DNA from: Holdemania sp. Marseille-P2844
GTDB taxonomy: Bacteria > Bacillota_I > Bacilli_A > Erysipelotrichales > Erysipelotrichaceae
Length of the DNA stretch: 64,000 nucleotides
Direction of reading: 5' to 3'
Assembly: GCF_900120005.1 (NCBI RefSeq)
Contig: NZ_LT635449.1
Span: 248,001-312,000 of the forward strand
Shown here piece after piece: positions 16,250-24,202 of this stretch; positions within the stretch are counted from its first letter, which is position 1; every line of letters begins with the position of its first letter. A program made the position numbers and the translations under genes. The notes beneath the pieces are model-generated. The model was not told where the DNA came from. It did not search any database and was given only the letters and a program-made list of their open reading frames with translations.

Positions 16250-18127
16250 ATGAGTTACAAAAAAGGAATTTCCCGTCGTGATTTCATTAAAGGCGCCGCT
16301 GCCAGTGCGTTTGGCGTCGCCGCCGCAGGTCTGTTAGCCGGCTGCAGCACGGAACCCACGACCCCTACCGCATCCCCGGACGCCTCGGCCACACCGTCCA
16401 CGCCAACCGGTCGGATCACCGGTTATTCAGGCCCGGGCGACTGGCTCGGCGAAGCTCCGGTCATCAGCGATTATGCTAAGGAAGTCAATGTCGACGTCGT
16501 CGTTGTCGGCGGCGGTCACGCCGGCGTACAGGCGGCCTTAGCTGCTGCGGAAGCGGGATTGAAAGTCGCAGTCTTAGAGCGGATGGAGGAAGACCTGTTT
16601 ACCTGGTATGGCGAAGATATCGGCGCGTTCAACTCCAAGCTCCAGCAGGAGATCGGCTTCGGCACCTATGATCTGGGCGAAGTCGTCAACGAATTCGTCA
16701 CCCGTTCCGGCGGCCGCTGCTTCCCGGCGATCGTCAAGTCTTACGTCCACAATTCCGGCCCAACCCTCGATCACATGCTGGAAGTCGCCAAGGAAATGGG
16801 CGTTGATCCCAAGGCCTACACGTATGACAATACGCCAGAGGGCTGGCTGATCATGCAGGCGAACATGGATTATGAGAAAATTCAGGCCGGCAACGACATG
16901 TACGACTGCCTGCGCTACGATTACCCGATGACCCCGGGCACCAAAACCTGGGCGGCCACAGCGCAGTTTATGGGGCAGTACAACGACCAGCCGATCCAGG
17001 GCGTCGCGGCAAACTCGGTGCTGCCGCTGATCAACCAGGCCTGCATCGACAAGGCAAAGCAGCTGGGGGCTGAGTGGTACTACGGTACGGAAGCCATCGT
17101 CCTGCTTCAAAACGAGGCGAAAGACATCATCGGCGTCGCGGGCAAAGCGAGCGACGGCAGCTATATTAAATTCAATACGACCAAAGGCGCGATCCTGTGC
17201 GGCGGCGATTATGCCGGCAACGCGGATATGTGCTGGGCCTTATTGAACGAATACATGGAACGCTTTGAGCGGGCCGGCGGCGAACAGCCGGACTTCTTCT
17301 CCTTCATGGGCGGACGCAAGGGTGAAGCGGTCAAGATGGGCTGCTGGGCCGGCGGCATGATCGAACCGGCGCCGCGCGGAAGCATGCTTTTAGGCGGCGG
17401 TCCGAGCGGTCCTTGGGGCTGCAACGCGATGCTGTGGCTCAACAGCGAGGGCGAGCGCTTTACCAATGAAGGCAACCTCTCCGCGGCGCAAACCGCCTGC
17501 GCCCGTCAGCCGGAGGGCACCTTGTGCTTAGTTACCGATAAGAAATGGCTGAAATCGGTCTGTGCTTCGGGGCTGGAGCACGGCGGACCGAACGCCGGCC
17601 GGCCGCAGTATTACATTGATCTGATCAACGATATGGATGCGTTGGTCAGCGGACCGGAAGGCGGCACCATCCGCGGCTGCACCGTCGCTGAACGTATGGA
17701 ATCAACCGTCATCAAGGCGGACACGCTGGAGGAGCTGGCGGACTACTTGGGCTATGCCGGGGCGGCGAAAGAAACCTTCCTGGCCTCGATCGAAGCCTAT
17801 AACCAGCTTTGTTACGCGGGCAAGGACACCGATTACGGCAAAGACGCCTCCTGCATGATTCCAGTCGACGAAGCCCCGTTCTACGCGGTCAAGAGCGAGA
17901 AGAACGACAAGCCGACGCCGATGATGGTCACGATGTCCGGTCTGGTCACCGACAAACGCCAGAACGTGCTGGACATGAGCGGCAAGAAGATCAAAGGGCT
18001 GTATGCCGCGGGCAACTGCCTGGGCGGACGCTACGGCTTAGGCTACTCCACGCCATGCGCAGGCAACTCGATTGGCATGGCGGTGACGCATGGCCGGCTG
18101 GCAGGTCAGTTCATCAGCGAGGAATAA
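16250..18127 (+). CDS. Tat-exported FAD-dependent flavoprotein lipoprotein (fumarate-reductase/FAD_binding_2 family)
   Basis: 625 residues. The N-terminus is a Tat signal (SRRDFIKGAAASAFG) that ends in a lipobox (LLAGC, Cys at about 32). The protein should therefore fold and bind flavin inside, then be exported and lipidated. A Thr/Pro/Ser-rich linker follows, then the FAD-binding Rossmann fold (VDVVVVGGGHAGVQAALAA, about 80-98). The C-terminal FAD motif is GLYAAGNCLGGRYGLGYSTP, ending CAGNSIGMAVTHGRLAG. It belongs to the fumarate reductase/urocanate reductase/ketosteroid dehydrogenase superfamily but lacks heme or FMN domains, so electrons must come from a partner. Substrate unknown; an extracellular reductive respiration role is inferred. 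Ribosome site GAAGGAG. Confidence 0.88.
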   Translation: MSYKKGISRRDFIKGAAASAFGVAAAGLLAGCSTEPTTPTASPDASATPSTPTGRITGYSGPGDWLGEAPVISDYAKEVNVDVVVVGGGHAGVQAALAAAEAGLKVAVLERMEEDLFTWYGEDIGAFNSKLQQEIGFGTYDLGEVVNEFVTRSGGRCFPAIVKSYVHNSGPTLDHMLEVAKEMGVDPKAYTYDNTPEGWLIMQANMDYEKIQAGNDMYDCLRYDYPMTPGTKTWAATAQFMGQYNDQPIQGVAANSVLPLINQACIDKAKQLGAEWYYGTEAIVLLQNEAKDIIGVAGKASDGSYIKFNTTKGAILCGGDYAGNADMCWALLNEYMERFERAGGEQPDFFSFMGGRKGEAVKMGCWAGGMIEPAPRGSMLLGGGPSGPWGCNAMLWLNSEGERFTNEGNLSAAQTACARQPEGTLCLVTDKKWLKSVCASGLEHGGPNAGRPQYYIDLINDMDALVSGPEGGTIRGCTVAERMESTVIKADTLEELADYLGYAGAAKETFLASIEAYNQLCYAGKDTDYGKDASCMIPVDEAPFYAVKSEKNDKPTPMMVTMSGLVTDKRQNVLDMSGKKIKGLYAAGNCLGGRYGLGYSTPCAGNSIGMAVTHGRLAGQFISEE

Positions 18128-18133
18128 AATCTG

Positions 18134-18171
18134 GACGACGGAACAACGTGAACGGTTCCGGCGTCTTTTTA
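18134..18171 (+). terminator. Terminator of the Tat flavoprotein gene
   Basis: Stem from GACG-A-CGGAAC (18134-18144) and GGTTCCG-G-CGTC (18154-18165), then TTTTT. Confidence 0.8.
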
Positions 18172-18176
18172 TACAG

Positions 18177-18227
18177 AAAAAAGCCGGAAGCTGTGAAACG
18201 GGAATCCCGCCGCAGCCGCTGGCTTTT
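18177..18227 (-). terminator. Terminator downstream of the S41-like gene
   Basis: On the minus strand, AAAAGCC...GGCTTTTTTC with an inner CGGG/CCCG hairpin, lying beyond the 15-base tandem repeats that follow the S41-like stop codon. Confidence 0.6.
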
Positions 18228-18230
18228 GTA

Positions 18231-18290
18231 TTTTCTCCTGATTTATCTTCTCCTGTTCAATTTTCTCCTGTTGAATTTTCTCCTGTTTTA
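18231..18290. repeat. Four-copy 15-base tandem repeat
   Basis: TTTTCTCCTG plus five variable bases, starting at 18231, 18246, 18261 and 18276, with an exact 15-base period. On the minus strand each copy reads CAGGAGAA, a ribosome-site-like sequence, but it lies after the stop codon of the S41-like gene and no start codons follow in register. Confidence 0.8.
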
Positions 18291-18298
18291 AAATTTTT

Positions 18299-19564
18299 TT
18301 AATTGTCCGTATCCTTGGCAGCCGCTTTGGCTTTGATCATCAGAAGATCTTCATCACATTCCCGCGGCGTCCATTCGATTTCAATATCGCAAGGCACGCC
18401 CGCCGGCTGATCTCTTGTCCACGCTTGGCGGCGGCTGATCGGATAATCCAGCTGAAACAAATCGTCAAATACGACGGAGATCAGATTGCAGGTTTGATAA
18501 CGGCCGCTGCTTTGTCTTCCGACGAGAGTGCAGCGTGATGAACGGGAGGCCAGATCGGCCAGCTCTTCCGCGACCCCGGCGGTAAACAGATCGGTGATCA
18601 GCACCGTTCTGCGCTCCGGCTTAACCGGCTGAATCAGCGCGTCTTCCTCTGCGCCCCAATCAGCTTCTGTTTCCAGAACCCAGCCCAGATCCGCTTTCGC
18701 TTCCAGTTCTTCGATCATTTCGGATGCGATGGGAGCCAGATCCGGGTCCGTCATCATCGTCTTCAGCTGATCAATCCGGCGATGGCAATTTTTCCCGGTA
18801 TAATGGGTCAGAAGTCCCTGCCCTTCCATGACCTCGCACACCGGTACCGGTTGATCCAAAATATACGGCAGCAGGCAGAACATCGACGATTCCCACCCTT
18901 CCTCACAGCGCCTGAGATCCAGAATGATCGAATCCGCCTTCGTCAGCAGCTCTCTGTTTTCTTCCACCAGTCGTTCCAGGGTTTCGTCGATCCGCTCGAT
19001 TTTAAGCACCGCACTCCCCTCTTCAACGACTATCGTATTTGTTTTCAGCACTTCTGTCCTGGCAAAACGACGCAGCGGCATAACCCAGGTCTGTCCGTTC
19101 CGGCGCACCGTAATCTGATCGGCCATTTTCAAAAACCCCGTCCAGATCTGACGGTCATTCTGATCAGAATAGAACACCCGCTTTTTCAATGTTTCCGTAT
19201 AAAAACACAGCGGCTGGCCGTTGATCGCGATAATCTCGTCCTTTGGCTGCAGCTGATCTTCCTGATGCACCTCGCTGACCATTAGTACCTCGCCTTTGCG
19301 TCGGGTGAAAAAGCCGTTGGTAAAGGGTTGGTAATCCGGGCCGGGATGCCGCAAAAAACGCAGGTTGCGGTCGCCGGTTTCCGCAAGATATTGATTGACC
19401 TGACGGAAAAACAAATCCGCATCCAATTCTTTTTTCATAAACGCCGTCCCGATGGTATGGACGTAAGGACGTGGATCGTGGTGATCCCGGCACATCGCAA
19501 AGCCGGCGTAATCTTCTTTGATCGTGTGGACAATTTCCTGAAACAACTGATCGTATCGGGGCAT
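18299..19564 (-). CDS. S41-family (C-terminal processing protease-like) protein, probably catalytically inactive
   Basis: 421 residues with no signal peptide or membrane helix. A helical N-terminal part is followed by a PDZ-like segment (about 90-150; QLQPKDEIIAINGQPLCF). A tail-specific-protease core follows (SIILDLRRCEEG at about 213, then TVLITDLFTAGVAEELADLA and TLVGRQSSGRYQT near 335-375). In active S41 enzymes these two strands carry the catalytic Ser (xASASE) and Lys (GxTxGK). Here the equivalent residues appear to be Ala and Arg, so it may be a pseudoenzyme or use different chemistry. AAAGGAGGAG precedes the start. The promoter carries two copies of the motif shared with the Tat flavoprotein gene, pointing to a common regulon. 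Confidence 0.7.
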   Translation of the reverse strand: MPRYDQLFQEIVHTIKEDYAGFAMCRDHHDPRPYVHTIGTAFMKKELDADLFFRQVNQYLAETGDRNLRFLRHPGPDYQPFTNGFFTRRKGEVLMVSEVHQEDQLQPKDEIIAINGQPLCFYTETLKKRVFYSDQNDRQIWTGFLKMADQITVRRNGQTWVMPLRRFARTEVLKTNTIVVEEGSAVLKIERIDETLERLVEENRELLTKADSIILDLRRCEEGWESSMFCLLPYILDQPVPVCEVMEGQGLLTHYTGKNCHRRIDQLKTMMTDPDLAPIASEMIEELEAKADLGWVLETEADWGAEEDALIQPVKPERRTVLITDLFTAGVAEELADLASRSSRCTLVGRQSSGRYQTCNLISVVFDDLFQLDYPISRRQAWTRDQPAGVPCDIEIEWTPRECDEDLLMIKAKAAAKDTDN

Positions 19565-19590
19565 AAAACTCCTCCTTTGCCACTGGTATC

Positions 19591-19636
19591 ATTGTACCAT
19601 AGTCCTCATTTGGCAACAAGGTTTACTATGGTAAAT
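19591..19636 (-). promoter_or_regulatory. Promoter and twin operator-like sites of the S41-like gene
   Basis: Minus-strand -35 TTGTTG (19614-19619), 17 bases, -10 TACAAT (19591-19596). TTTACTATGGTAAAT (19622-19636) abuts the -35 from upstream. A partial copy in the opposite orientation (TACCATAGT, 19595-19603) overlaps the -10. Paired sites on both sides of the promoter core suit a repressor. Confidence 0.55.
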
Positions 19637-19653
19637 TATTCATCTCGACACCG

Positions 19654-19699
19654 CCTTGTTTTTCTCTCCCCTTGTTTTTCTCTCCCCTTGTTTCTTTCC
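19654..19699. repeat. 16-base pyrimidine tandem repeat, nearly three copies
   Basis: CCTTGTTTTTCTCTCC at 19654-19669 and 19670-19685, then a shortened third copy to 19699. It is fully asymmetric (C/T on the plus strand, apart from one G per unit). Confidence 0.8.
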
Positions 19700-19736
19700 T
19701 CTTTGGATTTAAAAAAGCTTGCAAATCTGTTTCTTC

Positions 19737-19764
19737 ATAAAATGAAAACGGTCAAAAAGACCGC
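19737..19764 (-). terminator. Probable terminator of the LysR gene
   Basis: CGGTC-AAAAA-GACCG (19749-19763). On the minus strand it is followed by TTTTCATTTT, about 170 bases beyond the LysR stop codon. Confidence 0.5.
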
Positions 19765-19933
19765 CTTCTATGGAAAAAATGCCGATAACCTCCGTTTTTC
19801 AGTTCAAAATGTTCTGAGAAATTCTGAACTCGTCAACCTTTACCGCAAGCTTGATCTGACCATTTTTTCCGCTTATCCCTATTGCGCCGGGCCAGCTCAT
19901 TTCAATTCCCTGCCCTTTTCCAGAATGATGGTA

Positions 19934-20836
19934 TCAACACTTAACGTCGGTATTGATGAAAAAGCATTGCAGCAGCTCTTGCTTCAGCTGTTGAATCGCC
20001 TTATTTTTGCGCTGCCTGGGATGAATTAAAAGATTGATCTGACAGGTCGTCTTCTGATCCAGCACGGGAATCACCTTGTATTCTCCAATGGACTCCGTCG
20101 GATAACACAGATTGTTGGAAATCCCGATCGCCTTCCTGTCCTGATAACCGAACAGCGTCGCGGTTAAATTTACGGTATTCAACACAATTCTCGGCTTAAA
20201 GCCGCAGCTTTGACAGGCCTGCATCAAAATATCATAATTTCGGAAGTAACGGTTTACGGTGATGATCTTTTGATCCGCTAAATCCTGAATCCGCAGGCTT
20301 TTTCTATTTGAGAGAACGTTTTCCGGATGCACCAGGGCCGCCAGTGTTCCCTGATGCAGCACCGTGCAGTCGAAACGCACGTCATCCACCGGCCCGAACG
20401 TGATTGCGATATCCAGTTCTCCGCTTTCAATCTTTTCCTCACAATAGGAATCCCAGGCGTCGATCATGACGACGTTGCCATGCTTTCTCAGAAACTGATC
20501 GAGCTGGCTGCGAAAATTGACGAACGGCGTGTCGACGCCCATCGCCACACCGATGTGATAAAACTGATGGCGGCGGCGCTGGATCTGGTTTAAGGAAAGC
20601 TGGAGCGTCTCCCATTCGCTGACGATCCGCTTTGCGGCAGGATACAGTTCGTCGCCATATTCCGTCAGTTTGTAACCACTCCCCAGCTTTTCAAACAAGG
20701 GACAATCCAGCTCCGTTTCCAGGTTCTTGATCGACTTCGACAGACCTTGATAGGAGATATACAATTCATTGGCCGCTCTGGATAAGCTTCCTTGATCCGC
20801 GACCTTAATAAAATATTTCAGCTCATTAATATTCAT
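19934..20836 (-). CDS. LysR-family transcriptional regulator
   Basis: 300 residues from the ATG at 20836; the frame is open further upstream, but only through a terminator and the neighbouring gene. The N-terminal winged helix is classic (MNINELKYFIKVADQGSLS, then AANELYISYQGLSKSIKNLE). A periplasmic-binding-like co-inducer domain fills about 90-290. No ribosome site is visible: the start lies only six bases after a good TACAAT -10 box, so the mRNA may be leaderless. It lies between the S41-like gene and the FMN-flavoprotein gene, both on the same strand, and probably controls members of this redox cluster. LysR proteins usually act on divergent genes, which is not the layout here. Confidence 0.88.
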   Translation of the reverse strand: MNINELKYFIKVADQGSLSRAANELYISYQGLSKSIKNLETELDCPLFEKLGSGYKLTEYGDELYPAAKRIVSEWETLQLSLNQIQRRRHQFYHIGVAMGVDTPFVNFRSQLDQFLRKHGNVVMIDAWDSYCEEKIESGELDIAITFGPVDDVRFDCTVLHQGTLAALVHPENVLSNRKSLRIQDLADQKIITVNRYFRNYDILMQACQSCGFKPRIVLNTVNLTATLFGYQDRKAIGISNNLCYPTESIGEYKVIPVLDQKTTCQINLLIHPRQRKNKAIQQLKQELLQCFFINTDVKC

Positions 20837-20842
20837 GATTTC

Positions 20843-20871
20843 ATTGTAACAAGAAAACGGCGCGAAAGCAA
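20843..20871 (-). promoter_or_regulatory. LysR-gene promoter inside the preceding terminator
   Basis: -35 TTGCTT (20866-20871), 17 bases, -10 TACAAT (20843-20848), with ATG six bases later. Promoter core and terminator stem (20850-20882) occupy the same DNA. Confidence 0.45.
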
Positions 20872-20882
20872 AGCGCCGTTTT
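20850..20882 (-). terminator. Terminator of the FMN/FAD flavoprotein gene
   Basis: Perfect ten-pair stem AAAACGGCGC/GCGCCGTTTT with a nine-base loop, starting four bases after the stop codon. Confidence 0.85.
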
Positions 20883-20885
20883 CTG

Positions 20886-22913
20886 TTATTCTCCGCAGGC
20901 GGCCGCTGCCGCGTTGCGGGCCATGTGAATTGAATTGCCGATCGCCAAACCGCAGCTTGGATACACGTTGGCAAACACGCCGGTCAGCGCGACTTCTCCT
21001 GCCGCGTACAGACCGGAGATCGCCTGATTCTCCTGATTCAGGACATGCCCGGTTTCGTCAATAACCAACCCTCCGAAGGTCGCCGCCGCAACCGGATAGC
21101 GGGCAAAGGCATAGTAGGTATCACCTTCGACTGGAATCAGATAGTCGGAAGGCTTGCCAAAATCATCATCCGTTCCTTTTTCGCATAACTCGTTATAGCG
21201 CGCGACAGTGGCTTTCAGCGTTTCCGGATCGGCTTTGATCAAGGCTGCCAGCTCATCGAGGCTGGATGCTTTGACCGCGTTTTCCAGCGTGACGCCATAC
21301 TGGACAGTAGGATAGCTTTCCGCGCAGACGCCGTCCCGCGTCGCTGTGATATAGTAATTCACCGCATTGTTTTCACGCTTAAAGGCTTCTGCGGAAACAG
21401 ATTGATAACTGTGTTCGTTCGCCAGCCGGTTTCCCTTCATATCGACCACCAGTCCGGAGGCGGTACTGCCGGTTTCACCAGTATTGAAGTCGACATACTG
21501 CAGCTGCATGCCGTCGGACTCAAAGATCTGTGCGCCGACCTTGCCGGCCATCGTCAGACCATCGCCGGTGCTGCTGGCGGCAGAGTTGAAAATTGGATTA
21601 AACGCCGCGAACCGCGCTGTCATCTCTGGGTTTGAGCCATAGCCGCCAGTTGTCAGAATCACCGCTTTGGCTTTCACCGTTACGGTTTCGCCCGCCTGAT
21701 TCACCGCCTGAACGCCGATGACTTCTCCCTGTTCATTCGTCAGAAGTGTTTCTGCGCGAGTCTCCAGCAGTAAAGTTCCGCCCTTTTCCAGCATTGACTT
21801 TGTCAGCGGCACGGTAATCCCGCCGCCAATCCCGGAAGCAATTTCATTCTTCGGGCTTGTCAAATGCAGGCGGTTCGGCGTCAGCGTCGGCTGGGCGGTG
21901 GTCACATAGGTAACGGCAACGCCGTTATCGGCCAGATAATCCAAGTCCTTGCCGATACCATAGGCATAGTCATGAATCATCTTTTCATTCAACAGATGGT
22001 CCTCATCATAGCTCATTAAAAACTGATAAAGCTCCTCAGCGCTGTCTTCCACGCCGTTTGCCTTCTGCGCCGCTGTCTCGGCAGCGAAAATATTGCCGCC
22101 GCTTTGCACGGTGGATCCTCCAGTGATTCCCGTTTTTTCAACCAGGAGCACCGATTTTCCTTCATCCAGCGCCGTATTGGCTGCCGTAAGTCCCGCAGCT
22201 CCCCCGCCGACGACCGCGATATCTACGGTATATTCGCTTTCCGTCGGATTCGCAATCGGTGCCGGTTCGCTGAACGCCGTTTCCTCAGCCCCGGCCTGAG
22301 TGAGACAGTCCCGGACGCCGGCCTTAATTGCGGAAGACGTCACGGTCGCCGCCGAGACGTTATCAACGCTGACTGTCTGATGTTTTACGATCCGCTCCGA
22401 CAAGACTTCAACCGGCGTCATCACGGATCCATAGCCAATGCCAAACGTTTCTGTGTGCTCGATCACCCTGACTTCCTTGATCGACGTTTCATCAACGGTC
22501 GTTTCAATTGTCATTTCACCATTGTGACCTGTGACAACTGCGGAATAGGTGCCGGCATTCAAATGAACCGCCGTTTCCGTTTGTCCGTTTTTCTTGTTTA
22601 CCGCCTGGCGCACGGCAGACTGGATCGCTTTGGATGTCATCGTCGCGCCGGCGACAACGTCCACGTCCGCGCTGTTGGCCGCAACAATTTTCTCCGGCAG
22701 TTCTTCGGCTGCCCGGGATCCGACGCCTTCGGTTTCATCCGGCGCCTTGACTTCAACCGCGATAATCTTGTCGGCTTTGAACGTAACCTTGGCAGTCACG
22801 GTTCCGCCGTATCCCTGCGCTGAGCCTTCAAAGGTTTCTTCCTTGGCTGACGAACACGCTGTGAGCGACACGGCCATCAATAAAGACAGAATACTAATGA
22901 TCAATTTTTTCAT
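20886..22913 (-). CDS. Extracellular flavinylated reductase lipoprotein: two FMN-binding domains plus FAD_binding_2
   Basis: 675 residues from the ATG at 22913, preceded by GGAGG; an upstream ATG at 22934 would place the ribosome site inside the gene. It has a lipoprotein signal (LTACSS). Two FMN-binding domains follow, each ending in an ApbE-type flavinylation motif: DVVAGATMTS (about residue 90) and DNVSAATVTS (about 185). The threonines should carry covalent FMN. The C-terminal ~450 residues are a fumarate-reductase-like flavoprotein (DIAVVGGGAAGLTAANTA; C-terminal GLYAAGEVALTG). The architecture matches secreted flavin reductases used in extracellular electron transfer and fumarate- or urocanate-type respiration in Firmicutes. 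Acceptor unknown. No ApbE gene is in the window. Confidence 0.9.
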   Translation of the reverse strand: MKKLIISILSLLMAVSLTACSSAKEETFEGSAQGYGGTVTAKVTFKADKIIAVEVKAPDETEGVGSRAAEELPEKIVAANSADVDVVAGATMTSKAIQSAVRQAVNKKNGQTETAVHLNAGTYSAVVTGHNGEMTIETTVDETSIKEVRVIEHTETFGIGYGSVMTPVEVLSERIVKHQTVSVDNVSAATVTSSAIKAGVRDCLTQAGAEETAFSEPAPIANPTESEYTVDIAVVGGGAAGLTAANTALDEGKSVLLVEKTGITGGSTVQSGGNIFAAETAAQKANGVEDSAEELYQFLMSYDEDHLLNEKMIHDYAYGIGKDLDYLADNGVAVTYVTTAQPTLTPNRLHLTSPKNEIASGIGGGITVPLTKSMLEKGGTLLLETRAETLLTNEQGEVIGVQAVNQAGETVTVKAKAVILTTGGYGSNPEMTARFAAFNPIFNSAASSTGDGLTMAGKVGAQIFESDGMQLQYVDFNTGETGSTASGLVVDMKGNRLANEHSYQSVSAEAFKRENNAVNYYITATRDGVCAESYPTVQYGVTLENAVKASSLDELAALIKADPETLKATVARYNELCEKGTDDDFGKPSDYLIPVEGDTYYAFARYPVAAATFGGLVIDETGHVLNQENQAISGLYAAGEVALTGVFANVYPSCGLAIGNSIHMARNAAAAACGE

Positions 22914-22934
22914 TTTCCTTCCCTCCGTCTTCAT

Positions 22935-22959
22935 GATAACATTTTCACATGATGTTATC
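22935..22959 (-). promoter_or_regulatory. Perfect inverted repeat just upstream of the flavoprotein ribosome site
   Basis: GATAACAT (22935-22942), nine bases, ATGTTATC (22952-22959), 22 bases before the start codon. It may be an operator or an mRNA hairpin near the ribosome site. The 22960-23090 remainder holds no evident gene. Confidence 0.5.
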
Positions 22960-23090
22960 CATCAACGAAAAGTTCAATTTCTTAAACTTTCTGATGAACC
23001 GGCAATCCTCAGGCGCTGCTCCCCCTTATTCCTCCCGAATTTTTTCTGACCTCCCTTCAGACCTACCGATCGTCTTCACCGCCAATTATC

Positions 23091-23117
23091 AAAAAAAAGC
23101 GGTCGTTTTGACCGCTT
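23091..23117 (-). terminator. Terminator of galE
   Basis: AAGCGGTC-AAAAC-GACCGCTT followed by a T run on the minus strand. Confidence 0.9.
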
Positions 23118-23133
23118 CCTCGCTCCTGTCTTG

Positions 23134-24147
23134 TTATTCGGTGATACCGTCCGGATTCTGCTGCTGGAAATACCAGGAATCCTGACACATTTCATCAATG
23201 CCATACTGGGCGCTCCAGCCCAGCAGTTTCTTCGCCTTGGTCGTATCGGCGTAACAGGTTGCGATATCCCCCGGCCGGCGCGGCATGATCTTGAACGGAA
23301 TTTCTTTGCCGCTCGCTTTGACGAAGGCGTCCTTGACCTGCAGCACGGAATAGCCGTGGCCGGTTCCCAGGTTGACCGCTTCCACGCCCTTGTTTTTCAG
23401 CACGTATTCCACGGCTTTGATGTGGCCCAGCGCCAGATCGACGACATGGATGTAATCGCGCACGCCGGTTCCGTCGACCGTATTGTAATCATTGCCCCAG
23501 ACCCGCAGGAATTCACGCTTGCCAGTCGCGACCTGGGCGATGTACGGCACTAAATTGTTCGGAATGCCGTTTGGCGTTTCTCCCAGCAGCCCGCTCTTAT
23601 GCGCGCCGATCGGATTGAAGTAGCGCAGCAGCATGATGCTCCATTCCGTATCGGAAACGAACACGTCGCTTAAGATCCGTTCGATCATCAGCTTCGTCGA
23701 CCCGTACGGATTGGTCGTCGACAGCGGGAAGTCCTCTGTGATCGGCACCTTATGCGGATCGCCGTAGACCGTAGCGCTGGACGAGAATACGATCTTCTTG
23801 CAGTTATGCGCCTTCATGACCTCGCACAGAATCAGCGTACCGGTCAGATTGTTATGATAATACGTCAGCGGAATCGTCACCGATTCGCCCACCGCTTTTA
23901 ATCCGGCGAAATGAATGACCGCTTCGATTTCATTTTCTTCAAATACCTTTTCGACCGCGGCTTTGTCCAACAGATCGTTTTCATAAAAGCGCGGACGCTT
24001 GCCTGTGATCTTCTCAATCCGATCGATCACGCCTTTGCAGGAATTGACCAGGTTGTCGATGATGACAACGTCGTAGCCGGCGTTGATCAGTTCCACCGTT
24101 GTGTGGCTGCCGATGAAGCCGGTGCCGCCTGTGACTAAAATACTCAT
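23134..24147 (-). CDS. galE: UDP-glucose 4-epimerase
   Basis: 337 residues, the usual length. It is an extended short-chain dehydrogenase: NAD-binding GGTGFIG at residues 7-13, catalytic Ser124 (SSSATVYG), Tyr148 and Lys152 (NPYGSTK). It interconverts UDP-glucose and UDP-galactose in the cytoplasm, for galactose use and for glycan precursors. It sits 55 bases after rseP at the end of the lipid/translation operon, a place not usual for galE in Firmicutes, and ends at a strong terminator. Confidence 0.95.
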   Translation of the reverse strand: MSILVTGGTGFIGSHTTVELINAGYDVVIIDNLVNSCKGVIDRIEKITGKRPRFYENDLLDKAAVEKVFEENEIEAVIHFAGLKAVGESVTIPLTYYHNNLTGTLILCEVMKAHNCKKIVFSSSATVYGDPHKVPITEDFPLSTTNPYGSTKLMIERILSDVFVSDTEWSIMLLRYFNPIGAHKSGLLGETPNGIPNNLVPYIAQVATGKREFLRVWGNDYNTVDGTGVRDYIHVVDLALGHIKAVEYVLKNKGVEAVNLGTGHGYSVLQVKDAFVKASGKEIPFKIMPRRPGDIATCYADTTKAKKLLGWSAQYGIDEMCQDSWYFQQQNPDGITE

Positions 24148-24202
24148 GTTCGTTCCTCCTGTTTATTTCTATGCCTTCCTCGCCTTTGAGGAAATGAAGC
24201 TA

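Larger units (their letters stand above)
19565..19933. other. 369-base gap between the S41-like gene and the LysR gene
   Basis: The gap holds the S41-like promoter with its operator-like dyads (19591-19636), a 16-base pyrimidine-rich tandem repeat (19654-19699) and the LysR-gene terminator (19737-19764). The remaining ~170 bases up to the LysR stop codon show no coding signal. Confidence 0.6.

Noticed and set aside
16574-17110. Minus-strand frame of 178 codons within the Tat flavoprotein gene
   Set aside because: Antisense to a well-supported FAD enzyme; composition is typical of a shadow frame.
18231-18290. Possible CRISPR array
   Set aside because: Repeat units are 10 conserved plus 5 variable bases with no true spacers, and no cas genes are present.
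17809-18291. Plus-strand frame covering the flavoprotein 3' end and the 15-base repeats
   Set aside because: Arg/Gln-rich shadow of the flavoprotein gene that reads through its terminator; the repeats are better treated as non-coding.
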